Assembly: GCF_003732705.1 (NCBI RefSeq)
Contig: NZ_MOBR01000041.1
Coordinates: 79,159-143,158 of the forward strand
Length of the DNA: 64,000 nt
Origin: Pseudomonas frederiksbergensis
Lineage (GTDB): Bacteria > Pseudomonadota > Gammaproteobacteria > Pseudomonadales > Pseudomonadaceae
Direction of reading: 5' to 3'
The notes beneath the pieces are model-generated. The model saw nothing but the letters and a program-made list of their open reading frames with translations. It was not told the origin of the DNA and made no database searches. Within the stretch, counting starts at the first letter, position 1, and each line of letters begins with the position of its first letter. Position numbers and translations under genes: made by a program. This document shows, piece by piece, positions 47,717 through 57,500 of the stretch.

Positions 47717-47871
47717 CCCCGGTCTTTTTAGATCGTTCCCACGCTCTGCGTGGGAATGCAGCCCGTGACGCTCTGCGTCACAACGGTGTCAGGCGCAATG
47801 CCGGCAGTGAGGCTGGAACGCGGAGCGTCCCTGGAGGCATTCCCACGCAGAGCGTGGGAACGATCTTTGGG

Positions 47872-47988
47872 TTACTTCCAGGGCTTGGGCTCCCCAAACA
47901 ACTGCCCCTGAACCCCATACAACCCCATCTCGCGAATCACCGACAACTCACCCTCAGTCTCGACCCGCTCGGCAATCAACGGCAGGTA
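47872..47988 (-). pseudogene. Orphan copy of the lapD 3' end (unit 1)
   Basis: Codes for the lapD C-terminus (ERVETEGELSVIREMGLYGV) and its stop but has no upstream part; it is cut off by the palindromic element of the next unit. It is a product of the 258-bp tandem duplication. Confidence 0.85.
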
Positions 47989-48129
47989 GATCGTTCCCAC
48001 GCTCTGCGTGGGAATGCAGCCCGTGACGCTCTGCGTCACAACGGTGTCAGGCGCAATGCCGGCAGTGAGGCTGGAACGCGGAGCGTCCCTGGAGGCATTC
48101 CCACGCAGAGCGTGGGAACGATCTTTGGG

Positions 48130-48246
48130 TTACTTCCAGGGCTTGGGCTCACCGAACAACTGCCCCTGAACTCCGTACAACCCCATCTCGCGAATCACCG
48201 ACAACTCCCCTTCAGTCTCGACCCGTTCGGCAATCAACGGCAGGTA
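48130..48246 (-). pseudogene. Orphan copy of the lapD 3' end (unit 2)
   Basis: Same arrangement as the copy at 47872, one unit (258 bp) closer to the intact gene. Only the last codons of lapD are present. Confidence 0.85.
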
Positions 48247-48387
48247 GATCGTTCCCACGCTCTGCGTGGGAATGCAGCCCGTGACGCTCTGCGTCACAAC
48301 GGTGTCAGGCGCAACGCCGGCACTGAGGCTGGAACGCGGAGCGTCCCTGGAGGCATTCCCACGCAGAGCGTGGGAACGATCTTTGGG

Positions 48388-50334
48388 TTACTTCCAGGGC
48401 TTGGGCTCACCGAACAACTGCCCCTGAACCCCATACAACCCCATCTCGCGAATCACCGACAACTCCCCTTCAGTCTCGACCCGCTCGGCAATCAACGGCA
48501 GGTCAATGCTGTGCGCCGCCCGCTGAATTGCCTCGATGAACAGACGCTTGTCGCTCTCCTGGTCGATCGCCCGGATGTAGCTGCCATCGATCTTCAGATA
48601 CGCCAACCCCAGCCGCGCCAGGTTGCCAATCATGCTGAAGCGCCCGCCAAAGCGTTGCAGGCTCAGGGAGAACCCGAGTTCGCGCAGACGCCGGGTCAAT
48701 TGTTCCAGCACTGCTTGTTCGGGTAATTGCTCTTCACCGATTTCCAGGGTCAGGCGCTCACCCAGATTCGAATGCTGACGCAAAATGTCGAAGACTCTAT
48801 TCAACGCCTGCGGATCCGCCAGCGTCGCCGAGGACAGGTTCAGTGCCAGCGACTCTTCATGATCGGCCATCTGCCCCAGCACCAATTCCAACATCAGCCG
48901 ATCCAGCCGCGCGGTCCAGCCAAAGCGCTCCAGCCACGGCAGGAAACGACCGGCGGGGATGGTCTGGCCCTGATCGTCGATCAAGCGCGACAGCACTTTG
49001 TAATGCAGCACCAACGCGGTGTCCTGACTCGCCACCACCGGCTGGAAGTACAGCTCAAAGCGCTGCTGATTCAACGCCCGATCCAGCAGTGTGTGCCACG
49101 CATGATGGTCATCGCCGACACTGGCCGAGGCGCTGTGATCCAGGCACGCCCAGCTCTGCTCGCCCTGGCCTTCGGCTTGCGCCAATGCCTGATCCGCCAA
49201 CCCGATGACCGCTTGCGGCAAGTCGCCATGGGCAAACGGCGCCAGCCCGATGGACGCCACCGACGCCACATCGGTGGCGCCAGTCGCATGCAGGCTCGCC
49301 AGCGCGCTGTCGAGGTTCTGTGCCAGTTGCAGCGCTTCTTCACGCACCAGCCCCGGCGCCAGCACGGCGAATTCACCGCCGCGAATCCGTGTGACGAGGT
49401 TCTGGGTTTCCGGGTACTTGGCGCATTCGCGGGACAATTGCTCGCCCACCGCTTTCAATAAATCATCGGTGCGCTGACCGCCCAAGCGCTGGTTTAAACC
49501 AGCCAGGTCCTTGACCCGCAACAGCAGCAGATAACCGGAACTGGCCTGCTCCGGGTTGCTCACCCGAGCATTCAATTGCATTTCGAAATAACGCCGGTTG
49601 GCCAGCCCCGTGAGGTTGTCCTGATAAGACTCGACCCGCAGTTTTTCACTGCGCTCGGCCTGTTCCTGGAACAGCGCCTTGAGCTTCTCGACCATCTGAT
49701 TCATGGCCTGCACCACCCGGCGCAGCTCCGGCGTGCGTGGCAGTTCCGGCAGGCTGAGGAATTCCCGGCGGGCGATGGCGTGGGATTGCTGGACCATGTA
49801 GTCCAGCGGCTTCAATTGCCGACGCAGCAGCAACGCGCCCAACACCGCACTCACCGCGCCGCAGATCAGCAACCAGCCCAAACTCCCGAGTGCGCTCTGC
49901 CACAACTTGGCCAGGGCGAACATCGGGTGGCTGACCACCTCGACCCGCGCTGCCTGCTCCCAACCACGACTGACCAGTGCATCGCCGCCAGCGGCTTCCA
50001 GCCCGATCATTTTGACGAACCAGTCCGGCACGTTGTTCACCGCCGGGATGCCGCTACGCTCGACGATGGTCTGGTCTGTCTTGAGATCGACCACGCGGAT
50101 GCTCGCGTAGTAGCCGCTGTCGAAGATCGAGCTGACCAGCAACTCGACCATCGCCGGGTCGTCGATGTTCGGTGTCAGGGACAATGCGAGCGCCGTGGCG
50201 GCGTCCTGGGCATGGGAGCGCAACTGGTTGACGTACTGGGTGCGCGAGCTCTCCAGGCTGACCATGAAGCTGCCGGTGAAGGCGACCACAAGGAACAGGC
50301 AGATAGCGATCAACAGCTGTTTGAACAAAGACAT
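48388..50334 (-). CDS. lapD: LapD, c-di-GMP receptor controlling LapG
   Basis: 648 residues: N-terminal membrane helix (LLIAICLFLVVAFTGSFMV), a periplasmic domain with Trp at residue 125 (VSRGWEQAA), the position used to hold LapG in characterised LapD, a second helix (LGWLLICGAVSAVLGALLL), HAMP, then degenerate GGDEF (RIRGGEFAV) and EAL (YKVLSRL in place of EAL) domains. Both enzymatic domains look inactive, so it acts as a receptor. With c-di-GMP bound it sequesters LapG and LapA stays on the surface. Its 3' end is the third unit of a tandem repeat. It lies 15 bp downstream of lapG on the same strand. Confidence 0.95.
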   Translation of the reverse strand: MSLFKQLLIAICLFLVVAFTGSFMVSLESSRTQYVNQLRSHAQDAATALALSLTPNIDDPAMVELLVSSIFDSGYYASIRVVDLKTDQTIVERSGIPAVNNVPDWFVKMIGLEAAGGDALVSRGWEQAARVEVVSHPMFALAKLWQSALGSLGWLLICGAVSAVLGALLLRRQLKPLDYMVQQSHAIARREFLSLPELPRTPELRRVVQAMNQMVEKLKALFQEQAERSEKLRVESYQDNLTGLANRRYFEMQLNARVSNPEQASSGYLLLLRVKDLAGLNQRLGGQRTDDLLKAVGEQLSRECAKYPETQNLVTRIRGGEFAVLAPGLVREEALQLAQNLDSALASLHATGATDVASVASIGLAPFAHGDLPQAVIGLADQALAQAEGQGEQSWACLDHSASASVGDDHHAWHTLLDRALNQQRFELYFQPVVASQDTALVLHYKVLSRLIDDQGQTIPAGRFLPWLERFGWTARLDRLMLELVLGQMADHEESLALNLSSATLADPQALNRVFDILRQHSNLGERLTLEIGEEQLPEQAVLEQLTRRLRELGFSLSLQRFGGRFSMIGNLARLGLAYLKIDGSYIRAIDQESDKRLFIEAIQRAAHSIDLPLIAERVETEGELSVIREMGLYGVQGQLFGEPKPWK

Positions 50335-50348
50335 CTGAGCGCGTGCTC

Positions 50349-51113
50349 CTAGTTAGTCGTCTCGACCGGAAATCCTTCGGCCTGCATTTTTTTCAACACA
50401 TCCTGCCAACGGGACAGGCGCTTGGTGTCACCGACTTTCTTGTTGCCCTTGGCACCGGGCAGGTACAAACCTTCAGCATTGAAAGAATAGACCGGCAGCA
50501 AATCGGTTCGTTGGCTGGCCGGCTTGATCTCGTTGATCAGGCTGTCGAGCACCAGCGGCATCGCCTCGGGTGTTGAATAGTAGGTCAATACCATGTGCGC
50601 CCGGTTCAGGCGCAACGCCTTGACGTAGGTGATGCGCAGCTTGTCACTGGAAACACCGAGATGACGCAAGCTGAAATACTTGGCGATGGCGTAGTCTTCG
50701 CAGTCGCCGGCGCCCTTCCACAAGGCTTCGATGGGGGTTTCCCAGTAATCGACCTCGTGCCACAGGTCGATGTCTTCCTCGTAGCGTATCTGCTTGTTGA
50801 AGAACTGGTTCACCACGTTAAGCTTTTCCATCTCGCCGACTTGCTTTTGGGTGGCCAGCAAACGCTGCCAGGCGTCGATACGTTGCTGCCCCTCGCCCAA
50901 CGGCCCGTAAATGGCCTGGGCACGGCGGCTGATCAGGGAAAAATCCCAGTCGGCATGCAGCCCGCCCAGCATGACGCCGGCCAGCAGCAGCGCGCAGCAC
51001 AGCCAGCGCAACATCCGGGGGATTGCGAAACGTACCGCCAATGCGAGGCATCCAGGGTAGGCAGGTGGAAATCGGTTGATGGTGAAGGTTAGCCCGGCAA
51101 AAGACAATGGCAC
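50349..51113 (-). CDS. lapG: LapG, periplasmic cysteine protease
   Basis: 253 residues from a GTG at 51113. The catalytic triad appears as GAGDCEDYA (Cys138), RAHMVL (His173) and VLDSLINE (Asp190), spaced 35 and 17 residues apart as in the BTLCP/DUF920 family; the numbering matches published LapG positions to within a few residues, which supports the long start. A start at ATG 51014 would give a more typical signal peptide (LRWLCCALLLAGVMLGG). LapG needs calcium and cuts LapA after the dialanine motif, releasing it from LapE. LapD, encoded just downstream, controls it. Confidence 0.93.
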   Translation of the reverse strand: MPLSFAGLTFTINRFPPAYPGCLALAVRFAIPRMLRWLCCALLLAGVMLGGLHADWDFSLISRRAQAIYGPLGEGQQRIDAWQRLLATQKQVGEMEKLNVVNQFFNKQIRYEEDIDLWHEVDYWETPIEALWKGAGDCEDYAIAKYFSLRHLGVSSDKLRITYVKALRLNRAHMVLTYYSTPEAMPLVLDSLINEIKPASQRTDLLPVYSFNAEGLYLPGAKGNKKVGDTKRLSRWQDVLKKMQAEGFPVETTN

Positions 51114-51235
51114 GGTGAGATCACTCGCCGCGCGCTAAACTTGGTATGTGAGTAATCATAAAAAGATTGCAGCCTGCGAAGAGTCCTACAAAGTGACGGG
51201 CTCGACTTATTAGTTGCAGCGATCTTTTACAAGGT

Positions 51236-51264
51236 TTGACAACGTGTATAACAGTCACTAGTGT
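51236..51264 (+). promoter_or_regulatory. Possible promoter of the GntR gene
   Basis: TTGACA (51236-51241) and TAGTGT (51259-51264) are separated by 17 bp, about 45 bp before the GTG start. The overlapping stretch TGAC...GTCA is an inverted repeat that a GntR protein might bind. Weak -10 match. Confidence 0.35.
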
Positions 51265-51309
51265 CCATTTGGATCCAAAAACAACTTCAGTCATTCAGGG
51301 TGCGTAGTA

Positions 51310-52020
51310 GTGACACAGAAGCCCAATCCTCTGAACAGCATCAAGGTCAACGGGCCGATTCCCGCTCACTTGGCGCGTTCGGTGATCGAAGAAACCCTGC
51401 GTTCGGCCATTCTCGACGGACGCATCCCTTGCGGCACAGCTTTGCGCCAGCAAGACCTGGCGGACCTGTTCGGCGTCAGCCGCATGCCGGTGCGCGAAGC
51501 GTTACGCCAGCTCGAAGCGCAAGCGTTGCTCAATGTCGTCGCCCATAAAGGCGCCGTGGTCGCTGCGCTGGTGCAGGGCGATGCCACAGAAACGTATGAA
51601 CTGCGGATTCTGCTGGAATCCGAAGCATTGCGTCGCTCGATTCCCTTGCTCGAAACGGCCGATTTTGAACGGGCTGCCCGCTACATCGACGAATTGGAAA
51701 CCGAACACAACTACACCGAGATCGGCCGACTCAATCGCCTGTTCCACATGGCGCTTTACAGCAAGGCGCCCAATCGCCGGCTGTTGCGACTGGTCGAAGA
51801 CGGGTTGAACGAAGAGGAGCGCTTCCTGCGCTTCAACCTTGAGGCGATGGGCCTGGGCAAGCTGTCCCAGGAAGATCACCGGAATTTGTTGCGCGCGGTT
51901 GAAGACCGGAACATCGAGCTCTCGGTCGAACTGCTTGAGCATCACCTCAATCGCGGTGTCGAGGTCATCACACGCTACCTCGCCAGCACCGCCGCCCCAG
52001 ACAAGAAAACCTCGAGATAA
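51310..52020 (+). CDS. GntR family transcriptional regulator (FCD subfamily)
   Basis: 236 residues from GTG 51310. The N-terminal winged helix (ARSVIEETLRSAILDGRIPCGTAL, QDLADLFGVSRMPVREALR) is the classic GntR DNA-binding domain. The C-terminal all-helical FCD effector domain has conserved acidic and histidine residues for metal or carboxylate binding (YELRILLESEALR, LNRLFHMALY, DHRNLLRAVEDRN). FCD regulators often sense organic acids. It precedes the mgo/pvf-like operon by about 780 bp in the same direction, so a role in its control is possible but not shown. Confidence 0.9.
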   Translation: MTQKPNPLNSIKVNGPIPAHLARSVIEETLRSAILDGRIPCGTALRQQDLADLFGVSRMPVREALRQLEAQALLNVVAHKGAVVAALVQGDATETYELRILLESEALRRSIPLLETADFERAARYIDELETEHNYTEIGRLNRLFHMALYSKAPNRRLLRLVEDGLNEEERFLRFNLEAMGLGKLSQEDHRNLLRAVEDRNIELSVELLEHHLNRGVEVITRYLASTAAPDKKTSR

Positions 52021-52802
52021 CCCACCTCCTGGCACGCGCGAGTACATCGAATGTGCTCGCCAGTGCTTGCCGCAACCTGTCGCTGAACCCGTCCCGGCTC
52101 ATTCGGTGACAAGCCTTCTTACAAATCCCCCAATCACTCCTGCCAGCCCGGTAGACAATGCAGCTACTGCGCCTGGAGCGTTGCCTGCAACTTCTCCTCA
52201 AGCCCGATAATTGCAGCCAACGAATGGCGCACCAACGATAGCGGCTGCCGTCAATTACGCTCACTCTTAAGCCTGCCAACTCAACAATGAACGCAGACGC
52301 ACCGCACTCGCGGGAGCCGACTGCGCACCAAGAACCTACGGAAGGAGTCTTGCCACGGGAAAGGAAGTAAAAGGCGTACTCCCGGCCAACTTCCATCCCC
52401 TCAGACCACACCAGCGATCGCAGTTTGAAAGTTGCTTTGAGTGAGGCATTCACTCTCTTATTCGATTCTGACTTATATAAGCCGGAAGGAGCAACTTCAT
52501 CCAAATAAAACTTAAGCCAACAGTTTTATTGACACTTGTCGCGCCCGAGAAAGTTGAACTTTCAAATAATATAAAAATAACTTGCCGGGAACTTTATTGA
52601 TGTATTAGTTTTTCTCCGCCGCCATTGGATCCAAGCCAGCAAGGCCCAAACCCAAACCCTACAAGGAGCGGCAGTGACTGTTTCACAACTCATACACATC
52701 AATTCGATTGAGGCCTTCGTTCGCCCCGATAAAACATTAATCCACTAACGCTTATTGATTGCGCCACCCATTGGTCATCCCTATCACTTGTAAGGCTCGC
52801 CC
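52021..52802. other. Long intergenic region upstream of the mgo/pvf-like operon
   Basis: I see no convincing gene in these 780 bp. The first half is GC-rich with short, poorly coding frames. The second half (from about 52490) is AT-rich and promoter-like, with TTGACA at 52529 and the perfect palindrome GAAAGTTGAACTTTC at 52549-52563. A long untranslated leader is possible. Confidence 0.55.
52549..52563. promoter_or_regulatory. Perfect 7+1+7 palindrome upstream of the mgo/pvf-like operon
   Basis: GAAAGTTGAACTTTC is followed by an AT-rich run (AAATAATATAAAAATAA), about 240 bp before the first gene of the operon. It fits a regulator binding site; the regulator is unknown. Confidence 0.4.
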
Positions 52803-53579
52803 ATGAAACCGACTAAAGAACAACTCAACCAGAAGAAAGCAGAACTTAGCGCTCACCCGATCTTTGGCGAAATACATTCGTTGTCGATCCTGCAACGCTT
52901 CATGGAAACCCATGTGTTTGCTGTCTGGGATTTCATGTCGCTGACCAAGCGTCTGCAGCAGGAACTGACCTGCGTGCAGTTGCCCTGGCTGCCACCGCGA
53001 GACCCGCAAGCGGCGCGACTGATCAACGAGATCGTGCTCGGCGAAGAGTCCGATGATCGTCCCGCCAATGGTCACTACAGCCATTTCGAGTTGTACCTGG
53101 ATGCGATGCGCGAGGTCGGTGCAAGCACCGCAGCAGTAGAACGCTTCGTTGCGTTGCAAAAAGAAGGCGTCAGCTACGACGTGGCGCTGCAAAGTGTGGA
53201 CGTCGACCCCGCCGCCGCGCAGTTCGTGCGCCACACCTTGCACACCGCGCTGCATGCGCCGGGTCATAGCGTTGCAGCGGTGTTTCTGCATGGTCGGGAA
53301 AGCGTGATCCCGCAGATGTTCCAGCGGATTCTCGACGACTGGGGCATTGGCCTCGATCAAGCGCCGACCTTCCGTTACTACCTGGAACGCCACATCGAAG
53401 TCGACTCCGAAGACCACGGTCCGGCTGCGGAAAAACTCCTCGCGCGCCTGATCGATGGCGACCCGCAACGTCAGGAAGACGTTTACGCCAGCGCCATCGC
53501 CGCGGTGGAAAGCCGCATCGCTCTGTGGGATGGCCTGCGCGCCAGCATGAGCGAAACCGTCGGTGAGGTGAGCGCATGA
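52803..53579 (+). CDS. mgoB: Haem-oxygenase-like DUF3050 protein (MgoB/PvfA-like)
   Basis: 258 residues, helical and without signal peptide. Motifs such as LQRFMETHVFAVWDFMSLTKRLQ, NGHYSHFELYLDAM and YYLERHIEVDSEDHG place it in the DUF3050 group of the haem-oxygenase-like fold, with the His and Glu residues that can bind two metal ions. It is the first gene of a four-gene operon and overlaps the next gene by four bases. In mgo/pvf/ham-type clusters this protein takes part in making diazeniumdiolate-type signals such as leudiazen or valdiazen. That role rests on the operon's composition and is inference for this strain. Confidence 0.85.
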   Translation: MKPTKEQLNQKKAELSAHPIFGEIHSLSILQRFMETHVFAVWDFMSLTKRLQQELTCVQLPWLPPRDPQAARLINEIVLGEESDDRPANGHYSHFELYLDAMREVGASTAAVERFVALQKEGVSYDVALQSVDVDPAAAQFVRHTLHTALHAPGHSVAAVFLHGRESVIPQMFQRILDDWGIGLDQAPTFRYYLERHIEVDSEDHGPAAEKLLARLIDGDPQRQEDVYASAIAAVESRIALWDGLRASMSETVGEVSA

Positions 53580-54505
53580 ACGCCGCCGATTACCAATCCT
53601 TCGCCGACGCCTGGGAGAGCCGCGCCACCATCCGCACCCGCCCCCGGCGCGTGCTGGAGAACGACGACAAACTGATCTACCCGTTGAGCCGCCAACCCGT
53701 GGTGCTGAGCGAAACCTTCCTGCGCGAGTGCCCCGAGCAACGGGACTTCGCCCTGGTGCAGACGCTCTACAAGTTCATCAACGACGTGGTGATTTTCGAA
53801 ACCGAGATCGTCGACAAGACCGCCCGCAGCATCGCCAAGAATCACTTCGCCGTGACCTTCCCGTTCGCCTGCCGCTACGACGCCATGACCGTGGTGATAG
53901 ACGAGGATTACCACGCCCTGGTGGCGATGGATTTCATGCAGCAGACCGTGGCCATGACCGGCATCACGCCGATCGAACTGCCGGATGAAATCGAGTTGAG
54001 CCGGGCGATTCCCGCCGCGGTGGCGCTGGCACCGGAACACTTGCGCAGCGCCGTGGAGTTGATTTGCGTGGCCATTGCGGAGAACACCGTGACCGGCGAT
54101 GTGGCGGCGTTCGCCAAGGACGATACGGTCAAGCAATCGATCAAGGGGCTGATGGCCGACCACTTGCTGGACGAGGGTCGTCACTCCAGTTTCTGGGCGC
54201 GACTGGTGCGCATCTACTGGCACACCGCGAGCGAAGCCGACCGCCAGTGCATCGCCCGGATCCTGCCGGTATTCATCGGCCACTACCTGACCAACGACAT
54301 CCAGAAGTCCTTCGACTTCCGCCTGATCGAGTCCTTGCAGATCAGTGACGCCGCGCGCCGGGCACTCAAGAGCGAAGTGTCGGGCCTGGCCTTCCCGATC
54401 AATCGCCACCACCCGCTGGTCGCCAACATCGTGCGGTTCTTCCGCAGCAGTTCGCTGCTCGATTCGCCGTGTGTTCAGCAAGCCCTGAGCGACTACCTGG
54501 TTTAA
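53576..54505 (+). CDS. mgoC: AurF-like diiron N-oxygenase (MgoC/PvfB-like)
   Basis: 309 residues. Diiron ligand motifs of the AurF family are visible: INDVVIFETEIVD, DEDYHALVAMDFM, IAENTVTGD and LLDEGRHSSFW. AurF-type enzymes oxidise amines to hydroxylamines, nitroso or nitro groups. Here the likely role is N-oxygenation of an amino-acid-derived amine for formation of an N-N bond. It overlaps the previous gene by four bases (ATGA) and is followed 13 bp later by the synthetase gene. Family assignment is strong; substrate is inferred from the operon. Confidence 0.88.
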   Translation: MNAADYQSFADAWESRATIRTRPRRVLENDDKLIYPLSRQPVVLSETFLRECPEQRDFALVQTLYKFINDVVIFETEIVDKTARSIAKNHFAVTFPFACRYDAMTVVIDEDYHALVAMDFMQQTVAMTGITPIELPDEIELSRAIPAAVALAPEHLRSAVELICVAIAENTVTGDVAAFAKDDTVKQSIKGLMADHLLDEGRHSSFWARLVRIYWHTASEADRQCIARILPVFIGHYLTNDIQKSFDFRLIESLQISDAARRALKSEVSGLAFPINRHHPLVANIVRFFRSSSLLDSPCVQQALSDYLV

Positions 54506-54518
54506 CGAGGAGAACATC

Positions 54519-57500
54519 ATGAGACGTCTCGACATTGTGCTTATAGGGCAGAGCCAGGCCTTGACCGACCTGGCGCTGGAGCTCGAACAACATGGACATT
54601 CACTGGTGCGCCTGACAGTGGTCGGTGAGCCGGGGTTGGGCAACGTCGACTTACTGATCGACGATGCCAGCCTGGCCTTTACCGACTTCGGCGATGTGCC
54701 GCGACTGACGCTGCAGTTGGGTGTCGGTGGATCTACTGGCCTGCCAACCCTGGACGTGCTGTGCAGCTACGGTTCGACGCTGTTCACTCGCGTGCCGATT
54801 GCCGACGAGCCATCCGGCAATGGCCAGGCATTACGCCTGCGCGCAGTGGCGGAACTGGTCGATCACGTGGCGCTGCTGGTCAGCCGTTTTTCCCGGGATG
54901 CCGAGTATTTTTTATCCGCTGACCCGACGGCGCCCGCGCACTTCGAGCGAGTAGAAAATCTGCTGTTTCTTGAGCACCTGGCCTTCGTTCATCAACTCAA
55001 CCTCACGGAGCATCCTGAGCTACTGCAATTGGGCCAGATCCCGATGATCGAGCGGCTTGAACAGCGCTTTATCCAATGCGCCGATCGTCCTGCACTGAAC
55101 ATCGCCGGCACGTCTCTCAGCTATCGCCAGGTGCATGCCCACAGCCGAGCGATCCAACAGCGTTTGCAGACGTTGCTCGATCAGCATCAGGGCTCGCTGG
55201 TGGTCGGTATCTGTCTGCCCAAATGCAGCGCGTTGTATGCGGGGATTCTGGCGATTCTCGGCAGCGGCGCCGTGTACCTGCCGCTGGAACCGAGCCATCC
55301 GCTGCAACGTCAGCAGTACATTCTGGAGAACGCCGGGGCGGTGTTGTTGCTGCATGACGGTGAGCATCCGCTGGCCGACCAGATGCCGGGACTGGACATC
55401 AGCCGTATCGACGTCGATGACGTGGATCTCGAGCGACCGTTGATGCGTGAACGGCCCGCGCTCGATGCGCCGTGCATGGCGCTCTACACCTCGGGTACCA
55501 CCGGGCATCCGAAAGGCGTGTTGCTCAGCCAGGCCAATCTCGCGCACTTCACCGCGTGGTACGCCGACTATGTGCAGCTGACTGAACAGAGTCGGGTGTT
55601 GCAGTTTTCATCGCTGAGTTTCGACTCGTCGCTGATCGATATTTTCCCGACGTTGCTACAGGGCGCCGAGCTGATCGTGCCCAGCGATGACCAGCGCCGT
55701 GATCCATTGCAACTGGTGGCGCTGATCCGTCATCAACAACTCAGCCACGCCTTCCTGCCGCCAGCGCTGTTGAGCATTTTGCCGCTGGATCAGTTGCAAG
55801 TGCTGGATCACGTGATGACCGGCGGCGACGTTTGCGAACCCTACGTCATCGAGCAACTGACCCGTCAGGGCAACCTCTACAACCTCTACGGCCCGACCGA
55901 AGCCACGGTGCTGATCACCGCGCGACAACTGCGGCCCGGCGACAACAACCGCACCCTCGGCGGCCCGATTGCCAACAGCCAGGTGCTGATTCTCGATGAA
56001 GACTTTCAACCGGTGGCCGAGCAGACCGTCGGCGAGTTGTACATCGTCGGCCCAGGAGTGTGCCTGGGCTACCTGAACAACCCGCAGCAGACCGCCGAAC
56101 GTTATCTGGACCTGAACCTGCCAAACGCTGAACGCCTGCGCGCCTACCGCACCGGCGATATGGCGAAGTGGACCCGCGACGGCATCGAACTGTGCGGGCG
56201 GCGGGACAATCAGGTGAAGATCCGCGGCTTCCGGGTCGAGCCGGAGGAGATCGAACGCTGCCTGCGGGACAGTCAGTTGTATCGGCAGGTGGCGGTGGTC
56301 ATCGACAGCCAGCGACGGATTCTGGCGTTCCTCGCCCAACCCCAGGAAGACCAACCCGGTGCTGCTCGCGAAGCACTGAAGTCCCACGCCGTGCAGTTTC
56401 TGCCGGATTACATGCAACCCGGCGCGTGGACTGAATTGGAGAGCATGCCATTCGCCAGTAACGGCAAGGTTGATCGCAAGGCGCTGCTGACGCTGCCAGT
56501 GAACGTACTGGAGAACAGCGCCCGGCGCCTGCCGGCGAGTGCCGATGAAGAACTGTTGCTGCATATCTGGGCCGAGTTGCTGGAACTGCCGGCGAGCGAT
56601 ATTTCCACCGACGAAAGCTTCTTCAATCTGGGTGGTCACTCGATTTTGCTGTCGCGGATGTTGCTGCGTCTGCGTGAGGAGTTCGGGCGCAGCATCTCGA
56701 TCAACCGCTTTATCGAGCTGCCCACGATCACGAAATTGGCGACGCTGGTCCGTGGCTCGGGCACCGAAGAAGTGCTGAGCGCGCAGGCCATGGCCGATGC
56801 CTTCCGTGAACTGGATGTGCAGCCATTGCCGATCAGCCGTATGGGCGATGTGCACAAGGTGATCGTCACCGGGGCCAACAGTTTTGTCGGCGTGCACATC
56901 GTCGAAGCGCTGCTGGCGTGGGGCGCCACTGAAGTCGCCTGCCTGGTGCGCGATGGTGGCGGGCAATCAGCGGCGCAACGCTTCGCCCAGGCATTGCGCG
57001 AGAACCGTCTAGAGCATTTAGACCTGCATCGGGTGCGGATCTATGCGGCCGATATCACGCGACCTTTTTTGGGACTTGCAGCGGATGTCTACGAGCGACT
57101 GGACCGGGAGTTCGGGGCGTTGGTGCACAACGCGGCCAACGTCAATCACGTACTCGATTACGAGTCGCTGGCGCGGGACAACGTCGAGCCGATTTTCGAG
57201 TGCCTGCGATTGTGCGAAGGGCGCAGCAAAAAGATCTTCAACTTCGTCTCCACGCTCTCGGCGTCCAGCACGATTTCTGACGATGGCCGAGTGCTGGAGT
57301 TGCCCGCCGCACAGACGCCACCGATCTACATCAAGAACGGCTACAACCTGTCCAAATGGGTCGGCGAACGGATCCTGGAGCGGGCGCGGGAGCGCGGCGT
57401 GCGGGTCAACCTGTATCGCCCCGGCAACATCAGTTTCAACAGCCTCACCGGCGTCTGCCAGCCGCACAAAAATCGCTTGATGCTGATGCTCAAGGGTTCG

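Larger units (their letters stand above)
47731..48504. repeat. Three tandem 258-bp units made of a palindromic element plus the lapD 3' end
   Basis: Units start at 47731, 47989 and 48247, each opening GATCGTTCCCACGCTCTGCG. The first part of each unit is a palindromic element closing in GCGTGGGAACGATC; the rest copies the end of lapD (the C-terminal 39 or so codons including the stop). The third unit is the functional lapD end. The first two are orphan tail copies, with stop-equivalents at about 47872 and 48130. Units differ by a few bases. Confidence 0.93.

Noticed and set aside
47731..48504. CRISPR array at the regularly spaced repeats near the lapD end
   Set aside because: The units are 258-bp direct copies with no unique spacers, and the repeated part contains gene sequence; no cas genes are present.
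47854..48726. Plus-strand open frame of 290 codons across the lapD repeat array
   Set aside because: It reads through palindromic elements and antisense lapD tail copies. The internal repeats come from the 258-bp units.
51968..52504. Minus-strand open frame of 178 codons downstream of the GntR gene
   Set aside because: It overlaps the end of the GntR gene, is rich in Cys, Arg and Ser, and shows no domain or ribosome site.
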